A stretch of 64,000 nt of DNA from Granulosicoccus sp965214025 (GCA_965214025.1 CBDCAW010000004.1:1-64000); one strand, 5' to 3'. Shown: positions 26,566-36,040, numbered from the stretch's first letter. A program made the numbers and translations. Notes: generated by a model not told the origin, from the letters alone.

Positions 26566-27521
26566 CTCACTACGACGCCTTCAACGGTGATGCCGACGGC
26601 CTGTGTGCGCTCCATCAGCTACGCCTTGCCGAGCCTCGCGACAGCGTGCTCGTGACCGGTGTGAAACGCGATATCGACCTGGTGCGGCGCATCGACCTTC
26701 ATCAGGCAAGCAGTGCCACGGTGCTCGATGTGTCGCTGGACAAGAATCGCAAGGCACTGGTGCCGCTGCTGGAAAACGGTGTGACGGTGGACTATTTCGA
26801 TCACCACTTCGCCGATGAAATTCCGTCTTTCAGCACGCTGCGTGCGCACATCGATACCGATGCCAACACGTGCACCGGGCTGATCGTGAACCGGCACCTG
26901 CAAGGAGCGTACCTGGCGTGGGCCGTCACCGCTGCCTTCGGTGACAACCTGCTGAGCGTCGCGCGCGAAGCGGCCACGCCGCTGAACCTGCCGACGCCGA
27001 AAATCGCCGAACTGCAAACCCTCGGTACCCTGCTCAACTACAACGGCTACGGCAGTACCCTAGAGGATCTGTTCTACCCGCCGGCGGAGCTTTACCTTCG
27101 GCTGAAACCCTTCGATGACCCGTTTGCCTTCATGATCGAAGACGATGCCTTTGCCACACTGCAAGCAGGCTATGCGTCCGACATGCAGCGTGCCGTCGAC
27201 CTGCAACCGGAAAGTGCGGACGACGACACCGCCTTGTTTCTGTTTCCGAACGAGCCATTCTCCCGCAGGGTCAGTGGTGTATTGTCGAACGATCTGGCGC
27301 AGCGCTTTCCAGATCGCGCACACGCCTTGTTGAGCCTGCTGCCCGATGGCGGCTATCTCGTCAGTGTACGAGCTCCGCTGAACCGAAAGGATGGCGCCGA
27401 CACCTTGTGCCGCCAGTTCGACTCCGGCGGAGGCCGCAAGGCCGCCGCCGGTATCAATCACCTGCCCGAAGCAGATCTGGATCGCTTCGCCGAGGCTTTC
27501 GCCAGTCAGTTCTCCCGGTAA
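26562..27521 (+). CDS. DHH-family phosphoesterase
   Basis: A 319-residue predicted metal-dependent phosphoesterase. It begins MTHYDAFNGDADGLCALHQL with the first metal motif NGDADG, and has the signature VDYFDHHF (DHH) near residue 87. A C-terminal DHHA1-like segment, SGGGRKAAAGINHLP, takes the place of the usual GGGH motif. Relatives act on phosphodiester substrates such as nanoRNA or cyclic dinucleotides, or are uncharacterised acetyltransferase-associated proteins; the substrate here is not known. It is translationally coupled to pyrD by a 4-bp overlap. Confidence 0.8.
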   Translation: MTHYDAFNGDADGLCALHQLRLAEPRDSVLVTGVKRDIDLVRRIDLHQASSATVLDVSLDKNRKALVPLLENGVTVDYFDHHFADEIPSFSTLRAHIDTDANTCTGLIVNRHLQGAYLAWAVTAAFGDNLLSVAREAATPLNLPTPKIAELQTLGTLLNYNGYGSTLEDLFYPPAELYLRLKPFDDPFAFMIEDDAFATLQAGYASDMQRAVDLQPESADDDTALFLFPNEPFSRRVSGVLSNDLAQRFPDRAHALLSLLPDGGYLVSVRAPLNRKDGADTLCRQFDSGGGRKAAAGINHLPEADLDRFAEAFASQFSR

Positions 27522-27545
27522 TCGACGCAGCGATCAGCGCAGATT

Positions 27546-29696
27546 CTAGTTCTCCAGCTTCTGCCACACGCTGAGCTCGGACACGGTGTGCTGATGCTTG
27601 CGGCGGGTTTCTCGAATCACGAAGGGTACGTCCACCGGGCTACCCAGCATCGAGAACTCCGGCGCCAGATGATCGCGCAGGCCTTCAAGCGTAGTGTAGC
27701 TCTCGCCGGTCTCTGCCTTGAATCCGCCCAGCCACTTGTCGCGTGCGGTGAATTCCTCCAACCACGTGTAGGGTGAAGTGATGACCAGTAAGCCGCCCGG
27801 GCGGATTCGTTGCTTGATGAGGTCGAGGAACAACGCCGGGTCGTACAGGCGATCGATCAGGTTTCCGGCAAACACCAGATCGTAGTCGCTGAACTTCGCG
27901 GGCAGGTTGCACGCATCTCCCTGCATGAAATTGACACGATCCTTGATGGCCTCGTAGCCCAGATCCTCGAGCAGCACCTCCTTGAACGATACCAGTTCGC
28001 CTTCATCCTGCACCGCGTAACGCTGCATGCCGGTCGCCTTCAGGGCAGACGGTGCCTGAATCAACCGTGCCGAGAAGTCAAGCGCATCCACATGGTCGAA
28101 ATGCCGGGCCAGCTCGAAGCTGGAACGACCCGTGGCACAACCCAGATCCAGCGCTCTGCCGGTCTTTCGACCTTCGAGCCTGTCTGCCACATGAGCGATG
28201 CAGGCCACCGGGAAGTTCGGCACACCGAAACGCTCCTCACCATAGTGAAATTCGATGTACTGCGATACCGCTTCGTCCATTTCGTAGATGTTCATTCGTA
28301 CCTCGGGCAGGGCATCGGCTTCGACGTAGCGAAAGCCGGAATGCTGATAGAAATGGCGGCGAAAGGCGTAGCGTGAATCCCGGATCGCGTAATTGCCGGT
28401 GGAAATCCAGCAACCGCCCTTGAACAGATTGTGCTGCCCGTCGAAGGTGGGTGTTGAAAAGTCATCGTAGGCAGGGTGCACCTGATAACCTTCCAGGGCG
28501 TCCGTCGGTGTTTCCGTCCATTGCCACACATTGCCGATGATGTCGTGGAAGCCGCCTTCGAACTCGTGGCGGGTCACCGGGCACGACGACATGTCGTATT
28601 CCAGGTTGATGTTACCGGGTGCCTGCAGCCACAACGGTTGATCGGTTTCCACCCGATCGCGCAGCCGATACCATTCTGCCTCGGTGGGCAGCCGGATGGA
28701 CTTGCCGGTCCGTTCGCTCTTCCAGTTGCAGAATGCCTTGGCTTCGAGATAGCTCACATCGACCGGCCAATCCCACGGCATGTCGATCACTTCGAGCATC
28801 GCGCGGTATCGGTAGGTATCGTTTTCCCTGACCCAGAATACCGGCATGGTGGCGCGACGATAGGAAACCCACCCCCAACCTTCGTCGGTCCAGTATTGCT
28901 TCTTCTCGTAGCCACCGGATTCCATGAATTCCAGAAATTCCGCATTGGAGACCAGAAACTGCCCGGCGTTGAAGTCTGCCACCTCGGTATCGAGACGACC
29001 GTACTCCACATCCCAGCCGTAAAGCGCATCGTCACGTGATTTGCCGATGTTCACCTGGCCACCAGACACGGGTAGCAGTTGGTTGGCTGGGGCTGCGCCG
29101 GACTCCTGACAGATGCGGCTCCACAACGGGTGTGCCTTGACGTGTTCGAGTGGCAGTTCGCGAATCAATACCGATGAAGTCTCGAGGTGAATTCGCTCGT
29201 GCTCGATTCCCATCATCACGATCCATAGCGGGTCTTCCCAGCCGATGGGAAGGTTGATATCGCAAGTCTGGATGTACTCGTCGACCGTGGCACGTACCTG
29301 ATCGCGATAGGCCTTGACGGTCGCCGGGGTGGGCCAATCGTATTCGCCATCGTTGAGATCATCCCATGACATTTCGTCCACGCCGATGGCCAATGATGAT
29401 TCCAATTGCGGATTCACCCTGTGATCGATCAAATTGGCGACGTTCAGCTTGTTGATGAAGAACACGGCGGTGTGACCGTAGTAGAAGATCAACGGATGGC
29501 GTAGCGGATTGGCACGCGCATAGTAGGCCTCGTCGCTCGCCAGGCACTCGAAGAGGCTCTCGTAGAGGTCGTAGGTACGGTGAAAGTACTCACGTATTTC
29601 GTGGCGCTTGGCTTCCGCCTCTCCGCTATCGAGGCGCATGGTTCGTGTGACGATATCCACGGCCGATGGCATGGCATCAAGGGTAGTGCTGGACAT
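27546..29696 (-). CDS. ovoA: 5-histidylcysteine sulfoxide synthase / mercaptohistidine N-methyltransferase OvoA
   Basis: The bifunctional enzyme of ovothiol synthesis: an iron-dependent sulfoxide synthase joining cysteine to histidine C5, plus a SAM methyltransferase. The 716 residues show a DinB-like N-terminal domain with the iron-ligand pattern HERIHLE (HxxxHxE) near residue 165. An FGE/sulfatase-modifying-type domain follows, with IRLPTEAEWYRLR, IIGNVWQWTETP, FKGGCWIS and RRHFYQHSGFR. The C-terminal methyltransferase has ALDLGCATGRSSFELA near 515. ATG 29696 starts the real protein; the longer frame runs through tandem repeats. The 360 bp to the next gene contains those repeats and presumably the promoter. 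Confidence 0.93.
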   Translation of the reverse strand: MSSTTLDAMPSAVDIVTRTMRLDSGEAEAKRHEIREYFHRTYDLYESLFECLASDEAYYARANPLRHPLIFYYGHTAVFFINKLNVANLIDHRVNPQLESSLAIGVDEMSWDDLNDGEYDWPTPATVKAYRDQVRATVDEYIQTCDINLPIGWEDPLWIVMMGIEHERIHLETSSVLIRELPLEHVKAHPLWSRICQESGAAPANQLLPVSGGQVNIGKSRDDALYGWDVEYGRLDTEVADFNAGQFLVSNAEFLEFMESGGYEKKQYWTDEGWGWVSYRRATMPVFWVRENDTYRYRAMLEVIDMPWDWPVDVSYLEAKAFCNWKSERTGKSIRLPTEAEWYRLRDRVETDQPLWLQAPGNINLEYDMSSCPVTRHEFEGGFHDIIGNVWQWTETPTDALEGYQVHPAYDDFSTPTFDGQHNLFKGGCWISTGNYAIRDSRYAFRRHFYQHSGFRYVEADALPEVRMNIYEMDEAVSQYIEFHYGEERFGVPNFPVACIAHVADRLEGRKTGRALDLGCATGRSSFELARHFDHVDALDFSARLIQAPSALKATGMQRYAVQDEGELVSFKEVLLEDLGYEAIKDRVNFMQGDACNLPAKFSDYDLVFAGNLIDRLYDPALFLDLIKQRIRPGGLLVITSPYTWLEEFTARDKWLGGFKAETGESYTTLEGLRDHLAPEFSMLGSPVDVPFVIRETRRKHQHTVSELSVWQKLEN

Positions 29697-29710
29697 TGAT
29701 TGTCTCTCTG

Positions 29711-29749
29711 AAGGCTGAATGGGAAGGCTGAATGGGAAGGCTGAATGGA
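29711..29749. repeat. 13-bp tandem repeat upstream of ovoA
   Basis: Two perfect copies of AAGGCTGAATGGG (29711-29736) and a third ending in A (29737-29749), with a partial fourth (AAGGCTG from 29750). It lies 15 bp upstream of the ovoA start codon, thus in its leader or promoter. The unit is not a multiple of three, which supports a non-coding role. I see no other feature between 29750 and 30056. Confidence 0.9.
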
Positions 29750-30056
29750 AAGGCTGTACGAGAAAGGCGCTACGGGGACGCGTGCACTGGCGAGTGCATG
29801 ACGGTCTGGAGGATTGCCGGCCAAGTGATTCGTCCACGCAGCGTGCACGCTCGATCCTTCGGGCGCCGTATCTTGTGTTCGTTTTCGTGCAGGACCGAGC
29901 GCAGGCAAGCAAGCGATGGTTCTTTTGACAATGGAATGATACGTACAGGCTGCGTATCAGGCTCACCAATACAAGTGCGAGTACCAGATGCGAGCCGATG
30001 ACCCGTCTTTTGAACAAGGATCGATCGAACAGTTCCCCAATCGTCGGGCTTGCGCC

Positions 30057-30980
30057 TTAAACCTTGAGCAGGCCTCGCACATGGGCTGCCGCACAGCGCC
30101 CCAGGGCAGGCAATGCGTAGCCACCTTCGAGCATGGACACCAGCCGCCCGCCGGCATGCGTAGCCGCCACGTCCATCAGTTGCTCGGTAATCCAGGTAAA
30201 GTCGGCATCATCCAGATCCAGACCCGCCAGGTGGTCTTCCCGATGAGCGTCGAAGCCTGCCGACACGAACACCATCTGTGGCTTGAAACGCGCCAGCGCC
30301 GGTAGCCAGCTTGCCTCGATCGCCTGACGGAACCCGGCACCATCCGTGCCGCCGGCCAGCGGGACGTTCACCCGCTGATCCGCGATCGACTCGCGATAAC
30401 CACCCGGATAGAACGGGTGCTGGAACGAGGAGCAGAACAGGATATTGGGGTCACCATCGACGATGTCTTCCGTGCCGTTGCCATGGTGCACATCGAAATC
30501 CACGATCGCCACACGCTCCATGCCATGTTCACGTACCGCGTGACGGGCCGCCAACGCCACATTGCCGAACAGACAGAACCCCATTGCCCGGTTCTTCTCC
30601 GCGTGATGGCCAGGCGGCCTGATCAGGCAGAAGGCGTTGTCGGCACTGCCATCGACCACCGCATCGGTGGCCAGCAACGCAGCGCCGGCACCCCTCAGAC
30701 CCGCCGTCAACGAATAGGGGTTCATGGCAGTATCGGCATCGAGCTGCACCGAGCCCTCCTTCGGTGAGCTTTCGAAGAGGCTGGTCACATAGCGTTCACC
30801 GTGGGCCTCCAGCAACTGATCGTGATGAGCCAGCGGCGCCTGCAGGTGCAGCAGCAGGTCGAACACCTGCTGCTTGTGGAGCTGGTCGCTGATCGCCCCG
30901 ATACGCTCGGGGCATTCCGGATGGCCGGGGCTGATCTCATGAAGAACGCATTCGGGGTGGCTGATCAGAGCGGTCGTCAT
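30057..30980 (-). CDS. Class II histone-deacetylase-like amidohydrolase
   Basis: A zinc-dependent deacetylase of the HDAC/AcuC/acetylpolyamine amidohydrolase superfamily, about 307 residues. It shows HPECPERIGAI at the N terminus, the active-site pair in RPPGHHAEKNRAMGFCLFGN, zinc ligands in VDFDVHHGNGTEDI and in VSAGFDAHREDHL, and the Gly-rich LEGGYALPAL. All catalytic residues appear intact. It may remove acetyl groups from lysine side chains or polyamines. It is divergent, across 80 bp, from a Pat-type lysine acetyltransferase, which favours a lysine-acetylation cycle. The start at 30980 is chosen over 30995. Confidence 0.88.
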   Translation of the reverse strand: MTTALISHPECVLHEISPGHPECPERIGAISDQLHKQQVFDLLLHLQAPLAHHDQLLEAHGERYVTSLFESSPKEGSVQLDADTAMNPYSLTAGLRGAGAALLATDAVVDGSADNAFCLIRPPGHHAEKNRAMGFCLFGNVALAARHAVREHGMERVAIVDFDVHHGNGTEDIVDGDPNILFCSSFQHPFYPGGYRESIADQRVNVPLAGGTDGAGFRQAIEASWLPALARFKPQMVFVSAGFDAHREDHLAGLDLDDADFTWITEQLMDVAATHAGGRLVSMLEGGYALPALGRCAAAHVRGLLKV

Positions 30981-31060
30981 GCGGGCATCCGGCAAGGGGG
31001 TACGACCGCAACTCTAGCAGGGATCTCAGGTGGGCACCGCGTTCGCGCTACCATGCCGAC

Positions 31061-33718
31061 ATGTCTACCCTGCATCTGGACCACCTGCTCGATCCCCGCT
31101 CCATCGCCCTGATCGGTGCCAGCGATCGCGAAGACTCCGCAGGGCGTGTGGTGGCCGCCAACCTCATCGAAGGCGGCTACGAGGGCGCGGTGTACTTCAT
31201 CAATCCGCGCTACCGCACCGTTCTGGGAGCACCCTGCCATCGGAGTCTGAAGCAACTGGACGACACACCGGACCTGGTCGTCTTCATCGCACCGGAGCGC
31301 ATCGTCCGACGCACGCTTCTCCAATGCTACCGACGCGGTGTCCGAGTGATGATGGTGATGTCGGCCGTACGCGATGACGTGGCACTCCGCGAGCTGGCCG
31401 GAGCACTCGGTATCCGCCTGATCGGGCCGTACTGCGCAGGGCTCATTCGCCCTTTCCTGAGCCTGAACATCAGCTACGCCACCCATCGCATCCAACCGGG
31501 GCCACTGGCCATCGTCACGCAGTCGGCTTCGCTGGCAGCTGCCATCCTCGACTGGGCCGATGCCTCCGGTGTCGGCTTCTCGGCTCTGCTGGCTGCCGGA
31601 GAGGGCACCGATATTTCCCTGGCGGACCTGCTGGACCTGCTCAGCGAGGATACGCACACTCGCGCGATCATCGTCTACCTCGACCGGGTCTCGAACACCC
31701 GCGTGTTCCTGAGCGCAATCAGCGCACTCGCGCGAGTCAAACCGGTGGTGCTGATGAAGTCCACCCACTCGGCGGCTCCCTGGTGTGATGCCTTGCTGCA
31801 CACCGGCCAGGTTCACGACAGCAACCCGGTGTTCGACGCGGCGATGACCCGTGCGGGCGTCGTACATATCAAGAGCTTCGGCAACCTGTTCGCCGCAGCC
31901 CGCACGCTCTCTCTCGACATGCGTATCAGCGGCCGACGACTGGCGATCCTAGGCAACGGCGCAGCACCGGCGATGCTGGCCTGCGAGCGGATCGAGGCCA
32001 AGGGTTTCGATCTGCCCCGCCCATCGCGCAGCCTGCAACGCTTGCTGGCATCGTCGCACGGTGGGTCGGACGGTGAGATCAACGGGCACAACCCGTGGGT
32101 ACTGCGCCAGCCCGGGCAGCTGGCCGAGCGCTATCGTGACCTGTTGACGGCATTGGCCAACAGTGGCGAATTCGATGCAATCGTGGTCATTCATGTACCT
32201 GATGCGCGCAACGATCCACAGGTGGTCGCCGAAGCGGTGATCAGAGCCCTGCCCCTACCCGTACCGCTGCTGACCTGCTGGATGGGGGAAAGTCGGGTGC
32301 AGGCAGCACGTGCAGCACTCACCCGCGCCCGTCTGGCTACATTCCGCACGCCGGAGGCGGCCACCGATGGCTTCGATTTCCTGTTCCGGCACCATCGAAG
32401 CCATCAGCAGTTGCAGCAACTGGCAGGACCGGCTGCGAGCCACAGCCGCTCGAAGCCCACCGCGGGCAGGCAGCTCATCGCCGAGCATCTGCGTCAGGGT
32501 ACGCGCGTGCTGGAGGGCCGCGATGCCTGGCGGCTGCTCGCGTGCTTTGATATTCCAACAGGCTTCACGGCGGGTATCCAGGCGAATGATTCGATGGCGC
32601 CTGTCGCCGATCACGACAACCAAGACAAAGGAACGCATCCAGAAGGTGCGGGCGATCAGCGCTCCGCACTACCTGATGCAAGGCAGACCCCGGGCCAGAC
32701 ATCGCACACCCCGGTCAACGAACGGCTGTTCATGCTGACGTTGTTTCGCGATGCCACCTTCGGACCCGTGATCGCCCTGAGGCTGCACGGTGACCAGGCA
32801 GCCTCACTACCCGCCAGTGTTCAGCTTCCGCCGTTGAACCGCTACCTCATCGATCGGCTGCTGAGCGAGCCTCATGTCGCACGCTGGCTCGGTCCTTTAC
32901 GGACACACCCCGCCGTGAATGTCGACGCACTGATCCATGCGCTGAGACAACTGTCCGAGATAGCCTGCGAACTACCCGAGGTGTTCAACCTGACCATAGG
33001 CTGCCTGCGGGTACGCGATGATCACGTCGTGCCCGAGGCGGTACATCTGGTGATCGAGAAGAGCGCCAATCTGCCACTGCATGCACACCTGGCCATTCAT
33101 CCCTACCCCCGCGACTGGATACGGCAGACCACACTGAAGGACGATCGTCCAATGATCTTGCGGCCCGTGCGCCCCGAAGACGCACTTTCGATCCAGTCGC
33201 TGGTACGCGGACTGTCCATCCAGTCGCGTTACCTTCGCTTCATGCACACGGTGAGTGAGCTTTCCCCGCTGCTGATCGCGCGTTTCACGCGGCTCGACTA
33301 CGATCGCCAGATGTCGTTCGTCGCGGTAGCCGACGAGGCCGAGAACGAGATCGTCGGCGTCAGCCGCTACACCATGAACAACGATCGCACGGCTGGCGAA
33401 TTCGCCTTGTCGATTGCAGATGCCTGGCAGGGCAAGGGCTTGGGCAAGGCCTTGCTATCCCTGTTGATCAGCCACGCTCGCAGTCGCGGCCTGCGCTGCC
33501 TGCAGGGCACGGTGTTACGCGAGAACGAGACGATGCAGCACCTCATGCGCACACTCGGGTTCGTCAGCAAAGTTGATGACGATGATGTACGCACACTGAA
33601 TTTCTCCTTTGATCTGATATCTGCTGCACTGGAGCCTGCCGAACCAGGACCTGCCGAGCCAGAACCTGGCGAACTGGGGCCTGCCGAACCGGGACCTGCC
33701 ACGAACCACCATGACTGA
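31061..33718 (+). CDS. PatZ-like protein lysine acetyltransferase (acyl-CoA synthetase domain plus GNAT)
   Basis: An 885-residue protein, nearly the size of E. coli PatZ (886). Domain order is a CoA-binding Rossmann domain (LLDPRSIALIGASDREDSAG), ligase-CoA region (GPLAIVTQSASLAAAILDWA), an ATP-grasp-like segment, and a C-terminal GNAT domain from about 690 with MILRPVRPEDALSIQSLVRG and the acetyl-CoA loop WQGKGLGKALL. PatZ-type enzymes acetylate acetyl-CoA synthetase and other proteins. A tail of Pro/Glu/Gly repeats (AEPGPAEPEPGELGPAEPGP) is unusual. The stop overlaps the next gene by 8 bp. Confidence 0.85.
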   Translation: MSTLHLDHLLDPRSIALIGASDREDSAGRVVAANLIEGGYEGAVYFINPRYRTVLGAPCHRSLKQLDDTPDLVVFIAPERIVRRTLLQCYRRGVRVMMVMSAVRDDVALRELAGALGIRLIGPYCAGLIRPFLSLNISYATHRIQPGPLAIVTQSASLAAAILDWADASGVGFSALLAAGEGTDISLADLLDLLSEDTHTRAIIVYLDRVSNTRVFLSAISALARVKPVVLMKSTHSAAPWCDALLHTGQVHDSNPVFDAAMTRAGVVHIKSFGNLFAAARTLSLDMRISGRRLAILGNGAAPAMLACERIEAKGFDLPRPSRSLQRLLASSHGGSDGEINGHNPWVLRQPGQLAERYRDLLTALANSGEFDAIVVIHVPDARNDPQVVAEAVIRALPLPVPLLTCWMGESRVQAARAALTRARLATFRTPEAATDGFDFLFRHHRSHQQLQQLAGPAASHSRSKPTAGRQLIAEHLRQGTRVLEGRDAWRLLACFDIPTGFTAGIQANDSMAPVADHDNQDKGTHPEGAGDQRSALPDARQTPGQTSHTPVNERLFMLTLFRDATFGPVIALRLHGDQAASLPASVQLPPLNRYLIDRLLSEPHVARWLGPLRTHPAVNVDALIHALRQLSEIACELPEVFNLTIGCLRVRDDHVVPEAVHLVIEKSANLPLHAHLAIHPYPRDWIRQTTLKDDRPMILRPVRPEDALSIQSLVRGLSIQSRYLRFMHTVSELSPLLIARFTRLDYDRQMSFVAVADEAENEIVGVSRYTMNNDRTAGEFALSIADAWQGKGLGKALLSLLISHARSRGLRCLQGTVLRENETMQHLMRTLGFVSKVDDDDVRTLNFSFDLISAALEPAEPGPAEPEPGELGPAEPGPATNHHD

Positions 33719-34601
33719 ACCGACAGCCGAATGGGAACCGCTGAGCTTGCGTGCTGGCTCGCGGCAGATCGCCGCCCTGCGTTATCGCAGCCCGCAGGCT
33801 ACCCCCCTGCAACGAGTGCTGTGCTTGCACGGCTGGCTGGACAACGCCAGCAGCTTCGTGCCCATGGCACCGTACCTCGACAATGTGGACCTGGTCGCCA
33901 TCGACCTTCCCGGGCATGGCCTGTCGGATCATTCACCGTACGTAAATGCGGGAAACTACTCGCCTGCATCGATGATGCTCTGTGCGTTCGATGTGATCGC
34001 TGCGCTGGGTTGGAGTACCTGCCACGTCATGGGCCATTCGCTGGGTGCCTGTATTGCCCCATTGCTTGCGGTGGCGGACGCATCGATGGTTCGTTCGTTG
34101 ATATTGATCGAAGCGTTCGGCCCGCTGACCGAGGCCGCCGAAAGTTATCCCGCTCGCCTGCAGAGTGTGCTTGCCGACCATCGTCAGCCACAGCGCTATT
34201 CGTCGAGGCGTTTCGATTCGCTCGATGTTGCGATAGACGCGCGACAACGTGCCGCAGGCATCGAGCGTGAAGCGGCGAGACTGATCGTGGCGCGTCAGCT
34301 GAAGGCTGATGGCGATGGCTTTCGGTGGCGCTTCGATCCGGCTCTGCGCATGGCATCGGCACACTATCTCACCGAGCCGCAGGTACTCGCCATGTTGAGC
34401 AACGTCAGCTGCCCGGTGCTCGGCATCATCGCCGACAACGGCTACCTGACAGCACGCCGGAAAACCGCTGCGAGGCTCGCCAGCCTGGCGAACGGGCACA
34501 TCGAAAGGCTTGCCGGCCGGCATCATGTACACATGGAGTCGCCGGAGGCGGTGGCTGGCATGATCAATCGCCACCTGCAACGCATGGCGGTAGATCGATG
34601 A
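33711..34601 (+). CDS. Alpha/beta-fold hydrolase
   Basis: A 296-residue serine hydrolase. It has the oxyanion region LCLHGWLDNASSFVPMAP, a strand VDLVAIDLPGHGLSDHSP, the nucleophile elbow VMGHSLGACIAP (Ser near residue 108) and the likely catalytic histidine in ERLAGRHHVHMESPEAVAG near the C terminus. It could be an esterase, lipase or hydrolase of small esters; the substrate is unknown. The gene starts inside the end of the acetyltransferase gene, indicating an operon with translational coupling. Confidence 0.85.
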   Translation: MTEPTAEWEPLSLRAGSRQIAALRYRSPQATPLQRVLCLHGWLDNASSFVPMAPYLDNVDLVAIDLPGHGLSDHSPYVNAGNYSPASMMLCAFDVIAALGWSTCHVMGHSLGACIAPLLAVADASMVRSLILIEAFGPLTEAAESYPARLQSVLADHRQPQRYSSRRFDSLDVAIDARQRAAGIEREAARLIVARQLKADGDGFRWRFDPALRMASAHYLTEPQVLAMLSNVSCPVLGIIADNGYLTARRKTAARLASLANGHIERLAGRHHVHMESPEAVAGMINRHLQRMAVDR

Positions 34602-34641
34602 TAGAGGCGACGGATGCTTCCAGAGTGGAACGAAGAGGGCG

Positions 34642-35184
34642 ATGAACAACGCCAGGTCGAAGGGGAAGGGGATGGTGGAAAGTGCCAGACCCACCGGCAG
34701 GCAGGCGATCGCCCTGCATCTGCTCGCACTCGCCCTGACGACTGGATGCGCAACCATGACCCCGCCTGAGCGAGAACCGTGGGCAGGTACCGACGATGTC
34801 GGGATGATCGACGAGTCGATGATCACAGGGCGCTGGGCGCTGACGGTACTCAACCCCCTGGTCGGTCAGGAGACCCAGACCACCCGCCTGATCTATTCGG
34901 CCGATGGCACCCTGCGAGGCACCCTGACAACGCGCAACGTCGGAGGCATGGTCGAGAATTTGAGTTTCGCGCTGGCGGGCCAGTGGCAAACCGACGGCGA
35001 ATGGCTCACGCATTCGAACGTCAGCCTTGCCAGTCGTGACGGCAGCCCCGCCGGAGTGGCCATGAGCCAGATGTTCAGTCGCCAGGCCGCTGCAGGCAAG
35101 GCCGATGTGTTCGAGGCATCGGCCAACCGCCTGCTCATGGTCGGAGATGACGGCCAGGCGATTCGCTATGACCGGCTGAGATGA
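34642..35184 (+). CDS. Hypothetical lipoprotein
   Basis: A 180-residue protein with the lipoprotein signal HLLALALTTGC (Cys near residue 36). The N terminus before the hydrophobic core is long and basic; ATG 34672 (MVESAR) is an alternative start. The mature part has a compact beta-rich pattern (GRWALTVLNPLVGQETQTTR and GQWQTDGEWLTHSNVSLASR) that suggests a small barrel-like or lipocalin-like domain. No family can be named with confidence. It lies 40 bp after the hydrolase gene on the same strand and is convergent with the OmpA-domain gene. Confidence 0.6.
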   Translation: MNNARSKGKGMVESARPTGRQAIALHLLALALTTGCATMTPPEREPWAGTDDVGMIDESMITGRWALTVLNPLVGQETQTTRLIYSADGTLRGTLTTRNVGGMVENLSFALAGQWQTDGEWLTHSNVSLASRDGSPAGVAMSQMFSRQAAAGKADVFEASANRLLMVGDDGQAIRYDRLR

Positions 35185-35221
35185 CGCCGAGCAGTCATGC
35201 ACAAGCGCCCTGCACTTCGCC

Positions 35222-36040
35222 TCATTCGTCGAGCTCGCTGACCTGAGTGTCGTCGTCCGGGAAGATGATCTCGACCCGACGATTCTGCTGGCGGCCCGAA
35301 TTGGTACCGTTGTCCGACACCGGCTTGGTCTCGCCGAACCCTCGCGTGGTGATGCGCCTGGGGCTCACGCCCAGCTGAACCAGTTGGCTACGCACCGCGA
35401 ACGCTCGCTCGCGCGACAGGTTCATGTTGTAGTCGTCGTCCCCCATGTTGTCGGTATGCCCTTCGATGATGGCATCGCGATCCTTGTTCTTGACCATGAA
35501 GCTGGCCACCTTCTGCAGGTTGCGCGCGGAACCCGATTTCAACGAGGCCTGCCCGGTATCGAACAGTACATCGCCGAGCGTCAGCACCATGCCGCGCTCG
35601 GTATTCTTCGCCTGCATGTTGGCCATCTGCAGTTGCAGGGCCTGGGTCTCAAGCCGTGCCCGCTCAACTTCCTGCGCACGAAGATCGAGCTGTACTCGCT
35701 GGCGCTCGCCCTTCATGTTCTCGATCTTGATGTTCGTCTCGCTTTTCATCGCCACCAGCTCGGCGATTTCGACACGCCGACTGGCAAGATCCGCATAGTG
35801 GTTCGCGCTTACCTTTTCCTCATCACGGTTCCAGGCATTGTCGGCCATGTCGAGCGCCTTGCGCGCCTTGTCCAGCTCGTCGGCCGCATGTCGCGCCACC
35901 TTCTGGTCGTTGCTCGCACGATCGTAGGCCACGTGCGCCTGATCCAGGGAGTCGAGCTTCTTCGGTGCACCACCACAGGCGCCGAGCGCCGCGGAAAGCA
36001 ACGTGATCGTAGTGAGTCGTGCCAGTGTCTTGGTCGTCAT
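35222..36040 (-). CDS. OmpA-domain lipoprotein with N-terminal DUF4398
   Basis: An outer-membrane-anchored, peptidoglycan-binding protein of about 272 residues. A lipobox ALGAC follows MTTKTLARLTTITLLSAALG. A DUF4398-like helical part (residues about 25-150, with HAADELDKARKALDMADNAW and a coiled coil around MKSETNIKIENMKGERQRVQ) precedes the OmpA_C domain. That domain has VLFDTGQASLKSGS, IIEGHTDNMGDDDYNMNLSR and TRGFGETKPVSDNGTNSGRQ, with NRRVEI. ATG 36040 is used. It is the downstream partner of another DUF4398 lipoprotein. Confidence 0.85.
   Translation of the reverse strand: MTTKTLARLTTITLLSAALGACGGAPKKLDSLDQAHVAYDRASNDQKVARHAADELDKARKALDMADNAWNRDEEKVSANHYADLASRRVEIAELVAMKSETNIKIENMKGERQRVQLDLRAQEVERARLETQALQLQMANMQAKNTERGMVLTLGDVLFDTGQASLKSGSARNLQKVASFMVKNKDRDAIIEGHTDNMGDDDYNMNLSRERAFAVRSQLVQLGVSPRRITTRGFGETKPVSDNGTNSGRQQNRRVEIIFPDDDTQVSELDE

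Noticed and set aside
30977..31867. A 296-codon minus-strand ORF opposite the acetyltransferase start
   Set aside because: Antisense shadow of a strongly supported coding region.
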